Notes: generated from the letters alone by a model not told the origin. Counted from the stretch's first letter, positions 26,156-35,452 are shown. The stretch is DNA of 64,000 nt from Advenella faeciporci (GCF_014652395.1 NZ_BMYS01000008.1:44585-108584), one strand, 5' to 3'. Numbers and translations are program-made.

Positions 26156-27031
26156 ATGCAAAATGAAATATTTTCATCTGGCCTGTTCAAGGGGCAGAGC
26201 GTATTGATTACCGGTGGAGGAACCGGACTGGGATATGGTATGGCAGACAGATTGGCCAGCCTGGGAGCGACGCTGCATCTGTGTGGCCGCAGGCAGGAAG
26301 TGGTTGATGAAGCGGCCCGCCTGCTGCAGGAAAAATATCCAGGTGCGGAAGTGTTTGCCCATTCTGTTGACATTCGGGATGCTTCAAAGGTAGATGCTTT
26401 GATCCAGGAAATATGGGACAAGCATGGCGGGGTTGATGCGCTGGTCAATAATGCGGCCGGAAATTTCATCTGTCCAACCGAAGAATTAACAGTGAATGGA
26501 TTCAAGGCCATTACGGAAACCGTATTGAACGGTACTTTTTATACCACGCAGTCTGTTGGCAAGCGCTGGATTGAAAGCAAGCGCCGTGGGTCCGTGCTTT
26601 CAATTGTGGTTACCTGGGTATGGACGGGCTCTCCCTTTGTTGTGCCTTCCGCAATGTCAAAGTCCGCGGTTGATACGATGACCAAGTCCCTGGCGATTGA
26701 GTGGGGAAGGCATGGCATCCGGTTTAATGCCATTGCGCCGGGTGTCATTCCTACAGAAGGCGCTTCCACCCGTTTGCGTCCGACTGATGACAGTTCAGAC
26801 TACCTGGTCAAACAGAATCCCATGCAAAGATTGGGGAAAATGAGTGATATTGCCCAACTGGCCGCATTCTTGCTTTGTCCGCAGAATGACTGGATTAATG
26901 GACAGACTATCGCTTTGGATGGCGGAGACTGGTTGGCTAATGGGGCCTATTTCAAGCAGTATTTCGAGTGGAGTAAAGAAGATTGGAAACGCGCTCGCGA
27001 AGTCATCAGGGAAAAAACGGCAAAGGCATAA
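26156..27031 (+). CDS. 2,4-dienoyl-CoA reductase-like SDR oxidoreductase
   Basis: The 291-residue SDR has the cofactor motif ITGGGTGLGYG and NNAAGNF. Instead of the classical YxxxK it reads GSPFVVPSAMSKSAVDTMTK, which matches the DECR-type active site (FVVPSASAK in the mammalian mitochondrial enzyme) together with RFNAIAPGVIPTEGASTRL. The lack of the usual Tyr is therefore a subfamily trait, not damage. DECR enzymes reduce 2,4-dienoyl-CoA with NADPH. It is followed 10 bases later by an acyl-CoA ligase, which fits handling of an unsaturated CoA ester. Confidence 0.85.
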   Translation: MQNEIFSSGLFKGQSVLITGGGTGLGYGMADRLASLGATLHLCGRRQEVVDEAARLLQEKYPGAEVFAHSVDIRDASKVDALIQEIWDKHGGVDALVNNAAGNFICPTEELTVNGFKAITETVLNGTFYTTQSVGKRWIESKRRGSVLSIVVTWVWTGSPFVVPSAMSKSAVDTMTKSLAIEWGRHGIRFNAIAPGVIPTEGASTRLRPTDDSSDYLVKQNPMQRLGKMSDIAQLAAFLLCPQNDWINGQTIALDGGDWLANGAYFKQYFEWSKEDWKRAREVIREKTAKA

Positions 27032-27041
27032 TGAGGTAAAA

Positions 27042-28562
27042 ATGGCCAGGAAAATCGTTATTGGCAACAAAGAAGTTGATGCCGGAATGCTGGAAGCAAA
27101 TGCCAGGAAATTGGCGACAGGGCTGGATAGCCTTGGCGTAAAAGAAGGTGACGTGGTTGCCGTTATGCTCAGGAATTGTGAGGCATATCTTGAAGTAATC
27201 AACGCAAGCAGGCAGCTTGGGTCGTACTATTGTCCAATCAACTGGCATTTCAAGGCGGAAGAAGCCAGTTATATTCTGCGGGATAGCGGCTCCAGTATCC
27301 TGATTGTGCATGCAGAGTTCTGGGACAACCTGAAGCCGGTTGTGTCCGAAGACATGATCGTTATTCTTGTGGATGCGGACGCAGAAACAGACGCAGCTGT
27401 CAGGCAGGGGGATGAACCCAGGCATTACGCCAGCTGGCGCGATTCTTTTGAAGAACGCAGCGTTTATTCCCGTTTTCCCCGCGGACATATGGCCTATACG
27501 TCGGGCACGACCGGCCAGCCCAAAGGAGTACTCAGGGTACCTTTCAAACCCGAAGAAGTGCCTGAGCGGCAACAGGAAATGCGGGCTATTGTGCAGGAAA
27601 CGTTTGGTTTGACACCGGGGTGCCGTGTGTTGTTGCCTGCTCCCTTGTATCACAGTGCGCCCAGTCTTTTTGCGCAGTTTGCCTTGCTGGCAAGCGATGT
27701 ATTCGTGTTGGGTGAAAAATTTGATCCGGTCGAGTTGTTGGCCCGGATTGAAAAACACAAAATTGAAGTGGTGTATCTGGTTCCCATTATGTATGTCAGG
27801 TTGCTGAGGCTTGATGAAAACATACGTAAAAAATACGATATTTCATCTTTGCGTTTTATTGCCTCAACCGGGGCACCTTGTGCTCCCGATATAAAAAAAG
27901 CCATGATTGACTGGGTCGGGCCCATTGTTCATGAAACGTATGCTTCCAGTGAAACCGGTCTGATCACGCTGGTCAATTCAGAACAGGCCTTGAAAAAGCC
28001 GGGAACGGCGGGGTTGCCTGTAGGGCGGGCAGTCATCAAAATTTATGACGATAACGGCCAGGAATGCGAGCAGGGGCAGGTCGGTTATATCTATGTCCGT
28101 CAATATTCCTACCCGGATTTTGAATATCGAAATAACCCGGAAGCCCGTCAGAAAGTGGATATCAATGGTTTGGTCAATCTGGGGGATATGGGCTACCTTG
28201 ATGAGGACGGCTATTTGTTTGTGTGTGACCGCAAATCGGATATGGTGATTTCAGGTGGGGTAAATATTTATCCGGCCGAAGTGGAAGCCCAGATTCTGCA
28301 ATATCAGGGCGTTGCTGATTGCGCCGTGTTTGGCGTACCCGATGATGAGTTTGGAGAAAGCCTGCTGGCTTGCATCCAGCCTCATGAAAATGTCGATATA
28401 AAAATGGAGCAGGTAAAGGAATGGCTTTCCGCCAGGGTGGCCAGATACAAAGTACCGAAGCAATTTCTGATTCAACGGGATTTGCCCAGGGATGATAACG
28501 GAAAAATTTATAAACGGTTTTTACGTGAAAAGTATTGGGAAGGACGAAGCCGCAGGGTTTAA
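27042..28562 (+). CDS. AMP-forming acyl-CoA synthetase
   Basis: The 506-residue enzyme starts MARKIVIGNKEVDAGMLEAN, placed by TGAGGT just upstream; the open frame extends further but overlaps the SDR gene. Adenylation motifs are MAYTSGTTGQPKGVL (P-loop), HETYASSETG, GDMGYLDEDGYLFVCDRKSDM, SGGVNIYPAEVE and the C-terminal catalytic Lys in RDDNGKIYKR (DDNGK). It forms an acyl-CoA from a carboxylic acid, ATP and CoA. It lies between the DECR-like SDR and a Bug receptor, suggesting uptake followed by activation of the same acid. Confidence 0.92.
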   Translation: MARKIVIGNKEVDAGMLEANARKLATGLDSLGVKEGDVVAVMLRNCEAYLEVINASRQLGSYYCPINWHFKAEEASYILRDSGSSILIVHAEFWDNLKPVVSEDMIVILVDADAETDAAVRQGDEPRHYASWRDSFEERSVYSRFPRGHMAYTSGTTGQPKGVLRVPFKPEEVPERQQEMRAIVQETFGLTPGCRVLLPAPLYHSAPSLFAQFALLASDVFVLGEKFDPVELLARIEKHKIEVVYLVPIMYVRLLRLDENIRKKYDISSLRFIASTGAPCAPDIKKAMIDWVGPIVHETYASSETGLITLVNSEQALKKPGTAGLPVGRAVIKIYDDNGQECEQGQVGYIYVRQYSYPDFEYRNNPEARQKVDINGLVNLGDMGYLDEDGYLFVCDRKSDMVISGGVNIYPAEVEAQILQYQGVADCAVFGVPDDEFGESLLACIQPHENVDIKMEQVKEWLSARVARYKVPKQFLIQRDLPRDDNGKIYKRFLREKYWEGRSRRV

Positions 28563-28611
28563 CGGCTGGTTTTTATTCATGAACAATTAAACAATAAATC
28601 AGGAGATATGT

Positions 28612-29589
28612 ATGAAAATGACATTCATCAGGAAAATCATGGTGACACTCGGGTTGTGTGTGGGTGGTGCCGCAGCAGTACAGGCCGCTTACCCTGAAAT
28701 GCCGGTAAAGCTGGTGGTACCTTACACACCGGCCGGTTCTGCCGACCAGCTTGCAAGAGCCCTGGCGGAAAATGTAGGGAAACATTTGAATCAAACTATT
28801 GTGGTGGAAAACAAACCGGGTGCCAGTACACGGATAGGCGCCTCTTTTGTGGCCCGTTCCAAAGCGGATGGTTATACACTGTTTCTCGCGAGCAATTCCA
28901 GCATGGTTTTGAATCCGATGCTGTACAAGGATTTCCCCTATGACCCGGAACGTGATTTCGAGGTAGTGGCCATTGTGGCGGAGATGCCGCTGGTGGTGGT
29001 TACCAATGATAAAACGGGTCTGGATACACTGGGCAAGTTCGTGGAAGAAGCAAGAAAAAATGAAGGAAAATTAAATTATGCCTCTATTGGAACGGGCAAT
29101 CCGTTACAGCTGGCGACCGAACTGCTTCTGAGTGAATATGATATTAACGTAACCCATATTCCCTATAACGGCAGCTCTCCGGCCCTGACTTCCCTGATGA
29201 GCAATGACACTCAATTGATGGTGGATGGCATCAGCACATCTTTACCGTTAATAAAAGACGGGCGGGTCAAGCCTTTGGCCGTAACCACCCAAAAACGCTT
29301 GAGTGTGCTGCCTGATGTGCCTACCGTTGCCGAACTGGGCAGTTCGGACTATCAGGCCGCGACATGGTTTGGTGTTGCCGCACCCAAAGGTACCCCTGCC
29401 GAGACGATTGACACGCTGCGGACGGCCATTGCCAAAACACTGAATGATGAAGAGTTTCAGAAAAAATTTGAATCTGTCGGGTTATATGTACAGGCACCGA
29501 AATCAGGTGAGGAATTGGCACGCTTCATCAGTGAAGACAGGGCCCGCTGGAAAACCGTGATTGAAAACAACAAGATTGTTCTTGAGTAA
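28612..29589 (+). CDS. Bug/TctC-family periplasmic receptor
   Basis: The 325-residue protein has a signal peptide ending near AAVQA (residue 25) and the Bug hallmarks VKLVVPYTPAGSADQLARAL, VENKPGASTRIGASFVARS, ADGYTLFLASNSS and LPDVPTVAEL. Bug proteins bind carboxylates for tripartite tricarboxylate transporters. No TctA/TctB membrane genes are near, as is usual for the large Bug families of Burkholderiales. It completes the SDR/ligase operon and probably recognises the acid activated there. It is the intact counterpart of the deleted gene at 18447. Confidence 0.92.
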   Translation: MKMTFIRKIMVTLGLCVGGAAAVQAAYPEMPVKLVVPYTPAGSADQLARALAENVGKHLNQTIVVENKPGASTRIGASFVARSKADGYTLFLASNSSMVLNPMLYKDFPYDPERDFEVVAIVAEMPLVVVTNDKTGLDTLGKFVEEARKNEGKLNYASIGTGNPLQLATELLLSEYDINVTHIPYNGSSPALTSLMSNDTQLMVDGISTSLPLIKDGRVKPLAVTTQKRLSVLPDVPTVAELGSSDYQAATWFGVAAPKGTPAETIDTLRTAIAKTLNDEEFQKKFESVGLYVQAPKSGEELARFISEDRARWKTVIENNKIVLE

Positions 29590-29610
29590 GTGATTATTAA
29601 AATCAAGCGG

Positions 29611-29639
29611 TAAAAAAAACCCCGGCTTTAAACCGGGGG
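29611..29639 (-). terminator. Rho-independent terminator between convergent Bug genes
   Basis: CCCCGG (29620-29625) pairs with CCGGGG (29633-29638) around a short AT loop. On the minus strand the stem is followed by eight T residues, serving the Bug gene at 29661. It may also stop the plus-strand operon. Confidence 0.8.
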
Positions 29640-29660
29640 ATTTCATTTGGAAGCGTTTGT

Positions 29661-30668
29661 TCAATTAATGGTAATGCCGCTTTTCTTAATAATTTCCCCT
29701 GCCTGCTTGGCCCGGTCATTCACATAAGATTTGAATTCATCCGGGCTGGAAATCACCGGATACATGCCCAGGGTTTCAAGGCGTTCGCGTATGGCTGGAA
29801 TTTCCAGCGCTTTGGCTACTTCCTTGTTCCAGCGGTTGATAATGTCTTGCGGAACGCCGGCTGGCATGATAATGCCCTGTTCCGCACTGCCCTGAAAGTC
29901 TTTCAGGCCAAGCTCTGCAAAAGTGGGAACATCGGGCATGCTGCTTAAACGTGATGACCCGGTAACGGCCAGAAAACGCACACGGGGATCATCTTGGTAT
30001 GGCCGGGCATTGGCAACACCTACCAGGGCGGTCTGGATTTGTCCACCAACAATATCCACAATGGCGGCCGCATCACCACGGTAGGGCACGTGAACCATAT
30101 GGATGTTTTCCCGGTCGCTTAATGTTTCCATGGCAATATGGTGCGGCGATCCGATGCCGGGAGAGGCATAACTGATTTTTTCAGAGCTTTGCTTTATCCA
30201 CCCCAGCCATTCCTGATAGTTTTTGACCGAGGTGTTGGCATTGACAACCAACAGCAGGGGAAGTTGCGCCGTGGTGGCTACATAATCAAAGTCCTGTTGC
30301 TTGTAACTTAAATTGCTGAACAGATGCCAGTTATTGAACAAGGTGCTGTTATCGGCCGTTGCCAGGGTATAACCATCGGCCGGGGCCTTGGCCAGGGCTG
30401 CCGTACCAATCGTGCCACCGGCACCGGGGCGGTTCTCAATGATAATCTGTTGCTTGAGCTCGGCGCCAATATGCTCGCCGAGTATGCGTGCCAGAATATC
30501 TGAAGCGCCGCCTGGGCCATATGGCACTATCCATTTGATGGTTTTTTGCGGGTATTCCTGGGCAACCGCAAATTGGGCAGGCTGGGCCAGCAGCAGTGCG
30601 GTGCTTGCACAGATACCACGGAACAGGGCGCGCAAACGGGATCTGGAAAAATGAATTGAATTTGACAT
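29661..30668 (-). CDS. Bug/TctC-family periplasmic receptor
   Basis: The 335-residue protein has a long signal peptide (residues 1 to about 36, ending AQFAVAQ) and the Bug motifs IKWIVPYGPGGASDILARIL, IENRPGAGGTIGTAALAKA, ADGYTLATADNS and MPDVPTFAELG. It is the last gene of a leftward group that also contains the alpha/beta hydrolase and VOC genes. It differs clearly from the neighbouring Bug at 28612, so a different ligand is likely. Confidence 0.92.
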   Translation of the reverse strand: MSNSIHFSRSRLRALFRGICASTALLLAQPAQFAVAQEYPQKTIKWIVPYGPGGASDILARILGEHIGAELKQQIIIENRPGAGGTIGTAALAKAPADGYTLATADNSTLFNNWHLFSNLSYKQQDFDYVATTAQLPLLLVVNANTSVKNYQEWLGWIKQSSEKISYASPGIGSPHHIAMETLSDRENIHMVHVPYRGDAAAIVDIVGGQIQTALVGVANARPYQDDPRVRFLAVTGSSRLSSMPDVPTFAELGLKDFQGSAEQGIIMPAGVPQDIINRWNKEVAKALEIPAIRERLETLGMYPVISSPDEFKSYVNDRAKQAGEIIKKSGITIN

Positions 30669-30720
30669 GGTGATAATTGTCTCCGGTTTATTTTAAAAGA
30701 TAGCGCAGTGTCCTTCCGGC

Positions 30721-31884
30721 TTACCAGCCGTGTCGTTGGATCCAGCCTGTGATTAATGTGATGGCCGTTGCCAGTTCATCAGGTTGCCCTTTGAAGTAAT
30801 GATTGGCTCCCTGGATGCAGTGCATTTCCTTGTCAGCGCTGTTGCAGGCCTGGTACATCAACCCTATGTCCGGTTGGGGGACCGCATCATCGGCACTGTG
30901 CTCTATGGCCAGCAAGGGAACGGTAACCTGTCTGGCACAAGACTCTCCATCTGCCCGCGAGTGATCGATTGACCATTGCGACATCCAGGAACGCAGGGTG
31001 GAAAAACGGGCCAGGCCAACAGGGCCGGTATTGACGGTTTCCGGTATGCCCATATAGCAATGCCCGATTTTCCTGTCATTGGGGTCTATGCTGCCATCCA
31101 GAAAGCGGGGCTCAGCCATGGTTCGGTGCGTGACGAAACAGCGTTCAATTTCTGCCGTGTTGCGTTTTTTTAGCATATCCAGCGTGTCCTGCACCCAGTC
31201 TGTAATGCGCCGTACGCGTGCCAGTTGCGCCTGCCGATATGCGTGCAGCCATTCTTGCGGGTAAGGCAGCTGTATATTCCGTGATGGTGAGTACAGGTCA
31301 AACTCGGGGTTGCGTTTGTCCGGGTTGAGTTCATCCGTCACAGACGGATCTATCCATTCGCTCAGGCAACGGGCACGGGCACGGTGTGCGGCTTCCAGTA
31401 CGATACCATCGGCTGGTATCAGGCCAGCGGCCTTGGCATCCACTACGTCACCGGTTGGTGTATGGGTAATGGTCGGATTCTGGGCTTGTGATTGATAGAA
31501 CAGTGATAAAGAGCCACCACCAGACCAGCCCAGCAGAATCACTTTTTCAAAACCCAATTGTTCTTTGGCATAACGCACGCAGGCGCCCAGATCCAGCAGG
31601 ATTTTTTCATAGATCAGTGCCGAGTCATTTTTCACATATCGGCTGCCCATGCATAACACCGGATAGCCGGCACCAGCCATCGCATTGGGAAGTGGCAACA
31701 GCTGCAGTGTAGAGGTTGGATGCATCATGAGAAAGACGGTTTTACCGCGCTGGTCTTTTGGTTTGATTAATACGCCCTCAAGGTTGACGGTTCCCTGACT
31801 GCCAACAAAACCGTAAGTTTCCGTGAATTTGCTGGTTTCTTTATAGCTGACGTGTATCCATTGTTGTTCAATTTCATGCTTCAT
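30721..31884 (-). CDS. Alpha/beta hydrolase
   Basis: The 387-residue protein has the nucleophile elbow GWSGGGSLSLFY (Ser near residue 121), an oxyanion region around FLMMHPTSTLQLLPL, a charge-relay Asp candidate in IEHSADDAVPQPD and the C-terminal His in IQGANHYFKGQPDELA. It is larger than the minimal fold because of an insert at about residues 165-290. Its place between Bug, VOC and FAD-hydroxylase genes suggests hydrolysis of an ester or ring-cleavage product in the same pathway. The substrate is unknown. Confidence 0.85.
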   Translation of the reverse strand: MKHEIEQQWIHVSYKETSKFTETYGFVGSQGTVNLEGVLIKPKDQRGKTVFLMMHPTSTLQLLPLPNAMAGAGYPVLCMGSRYVKNDSALIYEKILLDLGACVRYAKEQLGFEKVILLGWSGGGSLSLFYQSQAQNPTITHTPTGDVVDAKAAGLIPADGIVLEAAHRARARCLSEWIDPSVTDELNPDKRNPEFDLYSPSRNIQLPYPQEWLHAYRQAQLARVRRITDWVQDTLDMLKKRNTAEIERCFVTHRTMAEPRFLDGSIDPNDRKIGHCYMGIPETVNTGPVGLARFSTLRSWMSQWSIDHSRADGESCARQVTVPLLAIEHSADDAVPQPDIGLMYQACNSADKEMHCIQGANHYFKGQPDELATAITLITGWIQRHGW

Positions 31885-31928
31885 AAAAATTTTAATACCT
31901 TTAAATGACAGTTAAGTTCTGATTGGTT

Positions 31929-32465
31929 TTAATTGCCTAATGTTGCGGTATGTGTCCGGGCTTTTTCCCGGCTCCAGCTTGCCAGACGTTCATGGGCCTG
32001 CAGGATGCTTTGTTCGGAAAAGCCATCGGGATACATGTCAACAGTCAGCTCAAGCCGGATGCCATTGGGGTCGAAAAAATAGATTGAATGAACAAAACCA
32101 TGATCCGTGACACCCAGGACCTCAACGCCGGCCGCTTCCAGTTTTGCCTTGGCACGTTCAAGTGACTTCTGGGAGCCGACTTTAAGGGCCAGATGGTTTA
32201 CCCAGGCAGGCGTATTGGGTGAGGGCAAGGCGGTCTGGTTATCGCCCAGATCAAAAAAAGCAATGGAAGAGCCATCTTCCAGCGCGAAAAAAAGATGCAC
32301 GTAAGGGCAATGTTCGCCAGTGCTGGGAACGTTATCGGCACGAATCAGGTGTACCAGGGGCAGGCCCAGAATGTCTTCGTAAAAAACACGTGTTTCTTCT
32401 GCATCTTTGCAGCGCCAGGCAAAATGATGCAGACGTTGTATAGGTTCAAAACGGGATATTTGCAT
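31929..32465 (-). CDS. VOC-superfamily (glyoxalase/dioxygenase fold) protein
   Basis: The 178-residue protein starts MQISRFEPIQRLHHFAWRCK; an AGAGAA site favours this over the ATG at 32495. Two beta-alpha-beta-beta-beta units carry the expected metal ligands: His in LHHFAWRC, an acidic position in the FFALEDGSS strand, His in WVNHLALKV and Glu in IRLELTVDMY. VOC proteins of this size include extradiol-type dioxygenases, isomerases and glyoxalases. Divergent from the FAD hydroxylase, it may act on the hydroxylated product. Confidence 0.82.
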   Translation of the reverse strand: MQISRFEPIQRLHHFAWRCKDAEETRVFYEDILGLPLVHLIRADNVPSTGEHCPYVHLFFALEDGSSIAFFDLGDNQTALPSPNTPAWVNHLALKVGSQKSLERAKAKLEAAGVEVLGVTDHGFVHSIYFFDPNGIRLELTVDMYPDGFSEQSILQAHERLASWSREKARTHTATLGN

Positions 32466-32485
32466 GTCATTCTCTAGTTTTTTGT

Positions 32486-32508
32486 AAAGTGTCAATAACT
32501 GATACTTT
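32486..32508. promoter_or_regulatory. 23-bp palindromic operator candidate, VOC side
   Basis: AAAGTGTCA-N5-TGATACTTT is an inverted repeat with 9-bp arms and one mismatch, starting 20 bases upstream of the VOC start. It shares arm sequence and spacing with the site at 32661-32683. Confidence 0.5.
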
Positions 32509-32660
32509 ATCTTATTTTTAAATTAATTGAATAGAGAAAACCCTGATAAAACCAGAAAATTTGTAAATTTAATAAGAAACTGACTGGATGTATAGCGATT
32601 TTTATCTTGTTTAATGCCATATAAAGCCTTTTTGTATAATAATTTTTAAATATTATTAAT

Positions 32661-32683
32661 AAAGTATCAATATTTGATATTAT
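32661..32683. promoter_or_regulatory. 23-bp palindromic operator candidate, hydroxylase side
   Basis: AAAGTATCA-N5-TGATATTAT keeps the left arm and the inner six bases of the right arm of the 32486-32508 site, with the same 5-bp spacer. It lies about 20 bases past a TATAAT at 32635-32640 and 24 bases before the hydroxylase start, where a repressor would block transcription. Confidence 0.5.
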
Positions 32684-32707
32684 TATAAGAAATTATGAGG
32701 AGATGTC

Positions 32708-34399
32708 ATGCATACACCGTCAACCGAACCCCGTTTTTCGCTTTATTACGACTATAAAATCTATCAACCCTGGCTTGCTTCGCAGCATCCTGAACAGGAG
32801 CGCAAACAGGCAGTCATTGTTGGTGCCGGGCCTTCCGGTATGGTGACGGCACTTGAGCTGGCCCGTTATGGCGTGTCTTGTGTTGTCCTGACCGCAGAGC
32901 AGCAGGTATCGCATGGCAGCCGTGCGCTGGCCTTTACCCGTCGTTCAATGGAGATTTTGCAACAGGCCGGTGTGGCAGGGCGCATGACCCAGGCCGGTTT
33001 GCCCTGGCGCTTTGGCAATTCCTATTACCGTGGCCAGCGCGTTTTTCGTATGGAAGCGCCTTACGATGCCAATGACCGCTTTTATCCTTTGATCAATGTG
33101 CAGCAGCAATATATGGAAGAGTTCCTGCATGATGCCTGCCAGGCCAATCCATTGATTGAGTTCCGCTGGGGCAATAAAGTGGTTCAGGTAGAGCAGAAAG
33201 ACGGTTACGTTGAAATGGAGGTTGATACGCCCGAAGGCACGTATTTGCTTGAAACCCAATGGCTGGTTGCGGCAGACGGCGGGCGTTCCACCATACGTTC
33301 GGCATTGGGACTGAAAATGGAAGGTACTTCTTACGAGGGGCGGTTCGTGATTGCGGACATTAAAATTGATCTGCCGCTGCCAACCGAAAGACTGGCCTTT
33401 TTTGCGCCGGAGTGGAATCCCGGCAACACGATTCTGATGCACCGTGAACCGCATGGCATCTGGCGCATAGATTATCAGCTGCCCGAAGGAGAAGATCCGG
33501 AAGAAGCGCTGCGGCCGGAATCCATCAAGGCACGTATTGATGCCCAGCTGGCCATGATCGGACACGCCGGTAAAACCTGGGAAATGGACTGGAGTTCGGT
33601 GTATTCCGCCCGTACTTTGACATTGCCGGACTATGTCTGTGGCAATGTGCTGTTTGCCGGCGATGCTGCCCATTTACTGCCCATTTTTGGCGTGCGTGGT
33701 GCCAATACCGGTTTTCAGGACGGACAGTCTTTGGGGTGGCATCTTGCCTTTGTGATCAAGGGATTGGCCAGCCGCAGATTGCTGGATAATTACAGCACCG
33801 AACGCGTGACGGCAGCCCGGGAAATCATTGATGAAGCCGGCAAGAGTACTCGTTTCATGACACCGCCCAGCCGCGGTTTCCGTTTGCTGCGTGATGCGGT
33901 GCTTTCCCTGTCACTGACACAGGAATTCGTGCGTCCGCTCTATCACTGGCGCACCTCCCGCCCGCATGAGTATACCCATTCGACACTTAATAGCCAGGGG
34001 GATGACAATGCATTGTTTCAGACAGGTCCCGCTCATGGCGCGCCACCGCAAAATGTGCTTCTGGGCGATGACAATTATTTGCTGGATCACCTGGGCGGCG
34101 GGTTTGAGCTGCTGTATTTCACGCAAAACGAAACCGTGCCGGAAGATTTGATGGCAGTTGTCCAGGAGGTGCGTGCCAGGGGTGTTCCATTGAATGTGGT
34201 GGGAATCGGTACCGGACAGGTCATCGCGGGCGCTGACCATACATTGGACGATACGGCAGGTGCCATCCGTACCTGCTACGGTGTCAATGCCAGTGGCGCG
34301 GCCTATTTACTGCGCCCCGATCAGCATATCTGCGCCCGCTGGATCAATCTGGATGCCATGCGTCTTCAGGCTGCGTTGAATGCGGCCCTGCCTCAATAA
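32708..34399 (+). CDS. FAD-dependent aromatic hydroxylase (MhpA/PheA family)
   Basis: The 563-residue flavoprotein has the dinucleotide motif VIVGAGPSGMVTALELARYG, the DG motif WLVAADGGRSTIRSALGL, and the GD motif NVLFAGDAAHLLPIFGVRGA followed by NTGFQDG. A C-terminal thioredoxin-like domain is at residues about 420-560. This is the layout of class A monooxygenases that hydroxylate phenolic acids using NAD(P)H and O2. The ORF downstream is the DUF2783 partner usual for this group. The specific aromatic substrate cannot be told from sequence alone. Confidence 0.9.
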   Translation: MHTPSTEPRFSLYYDYKIYQPWLASQHPEQERKQAVIVGAGPSGMVTALELARYGVSCVVLTAEQQVSHGSRALAFTRRSMEILQQAGVAGRMTQAGLPWRFGNSYYRGQRVFRMEAPYDANDRFYPLINVQQQYMEEFLHDACQANPLIEFRWGNKVVQVEQKDGYVEMEVDTPEGTYLLETQWLVAADGGRSTIRSALGLKMEGTSYEGRFVIADIKIDLPLPTERLAFFAPEWNPGNTILMHREPHGIWRIDYQLPEGEDPEEALRPESIKARIDAQLAMIGHAGKTWEMDWSSVYSARTLTLPDYVCGNVLFAGDAAHLLPIFGVRGANTGFQDGQSLGWHLAFVIKGLASRRLLDNYSTERVTAAREIIDEAGKSTRFMTPPSRGFRLLRDAVLSLSLTQEFVRPLYHWRTSRPHEYTHSTLNSQGDDNALFQTGPAHGAPPQNVLLGDDNYLLDHLGGGFELLYFTQNETVPEDLMAVVQEVRARGVPLNVVGIGTGQVIAGADHTLDDTAGAIRTCYGVNASGAAYLLRPDQHICARWINLDAMRLQAALNAALPQ

Positions 34400-34411
34400 G
34401 GAAAATTTCAT

Positions 34412-34606
34412 ATGTCAGAATCAAGCAAAATCTTGCCAGTGGATACGCTGGAAACCATTTACGATATATTGGCCAGCGCCATCGATGACGTTGACAGGGA
34501 GAAAACGGAACTGTTTCTGGTCAAGCTTGTGCTGCTGAATGCCAGAACCATGGGTGATGCAGAAACGCTGCGCGAACATATCCGTATTGCCAAAAAAGAT
34601 TTATAG
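34412..34606 (+). CDS. DUF2783 small protein, partner of FAD hydroxylase
   Basis: The 64-residue acidic, helical protein (LETIYDILASAIDDVDREKT, LVKLVLLNARTMGDAETLRE) matches the DUF2783 family, which commonly follows class A FAD monooxygenase genes. It starts 12 bases after the hydroxylase stop. A role as accessory or stabilising subunit is assumed from this association only. Confidence 0.8.
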   Translation: MSESSKILPVDTLETIYDILASAIDDVDREKTELFLVKLVLLNARTMGDAETLREHIRIAKKDL

Positions 34607-34705
34607 AGTCGTTCCGGTCAAAGGTCAACGGTACATCATTGCTGTTCTGGCGGGTGACGTGCCGTTGGCTTGTCGTTGCAATCCCTGTTTTTCCAGGCGA
34701 ATATT

Positions 34706-35452
34706 TCAGTTGTCGAGTTCTGCCAGCCGGGTACCGATGTCGGCGGCCCTTTGCTTCAATACGGCAATAATGCCTTCGGGGTTGATCATGTGCAGGCGGT
34801 CGGCAGACATGACCAGCGAAATCGCCCCAATGATGCCGATGCCGCTGGCATACACCGGAACGGCAATCCCTATTACCCCCGCATCGATTTCATTGTCTGA
34901 AATATAAAATCCTGCCTTGCGTATAGCGGCAAAGTAGCGCTTGAAGTCTGGCCATTCTGTGGCAATTTCCTGCACTTCGGGCAGATGACTGTTTTTGTCA
35001 TAGAGCTTTTGCAGCTTTCCTGCTGGCAGCAAGGACAGCATGACTTTGCCGGCAGAACCCTTGAATAAAGGCAAAGGCCTGCCACGTCCGAATGATACCC
35101 CAACCGGATTGTTGCTGGCTTCATGATGGACATTGATGATTTCATCGTTATACATGCGGCAGAAAATGGAATCACAGCCGGTTTCATCAGAAATCTGGCG
35201 CAAGACGGTTTCCGCTATTTTCAGGACGGGATCAGACTGCCGGATTCGGTAGTCCAGTGTAATGATGCGGGCCCCCAGCGAGTAGCGTCCCGAATAGTTG
35301 GCCAGGAAGCCGGCTGCGTTAAGCTCTTTGGCATAACGAAATGCGGTCGGTCTTGAAACCTGCAGTTTTTCGGCAATTTCTTCTGCCGTCAAAAGGGTGT
35401 CTGTTTCAGAAAACAGATCAAGAACATCTACAATACGTGAGAATTTTGTCAT
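34706..35452 (-). CDS. IclR-family transcriptional regulator
   Basis: The 248-residue protein has an N-terminal winged helix (LLTAEEIAEKLQVSRPTAFR, YAKELNAAGFL) and an IclR effector domain (RPLPLFKGSAGKVMLSLLP, IRKAGFYISDNEIDAGVIG). It is convergent with the hydroxylase/DUF2783 pair and is the closest regulator to it, so it is a candidate for binding the 23-bp palindromes at 32486 and 32661. It is more distant from the two IclR paralogues at 5448 and 11822. Confidence 0.9.
   Translation of the reverse strand: MTKFSRIVDVLDLFSETDTLLTAEEIAEKLQVSRPTAFRYAKELNAAGFLANYSGRYSLGARIITLDYRIRQSDPVLKIAETVLRQISDETGCDSIFCRMYNDEIINVHHEASNNPVGVSFGRGRPLPLFKGSAGKVMLSLLPAGKLQKLYDKNSHLPEVQEIATEWPDFKRYFAAIRKAGFYISDNEIDAGVIGIAVPVYASGIGIIGAISLVMSADRLHMINPEGIIAVLKQRAADIGTRLAELDN

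Noticed and set aside
26156..27031. SDR gene as a pseudogene because the YxxxK Tyr is missing
   Set aside because: The surrounding sequence matches the dienoyl-CoA reductase subfamily, where this arrangement (SAMSK/SASAK) is normal.
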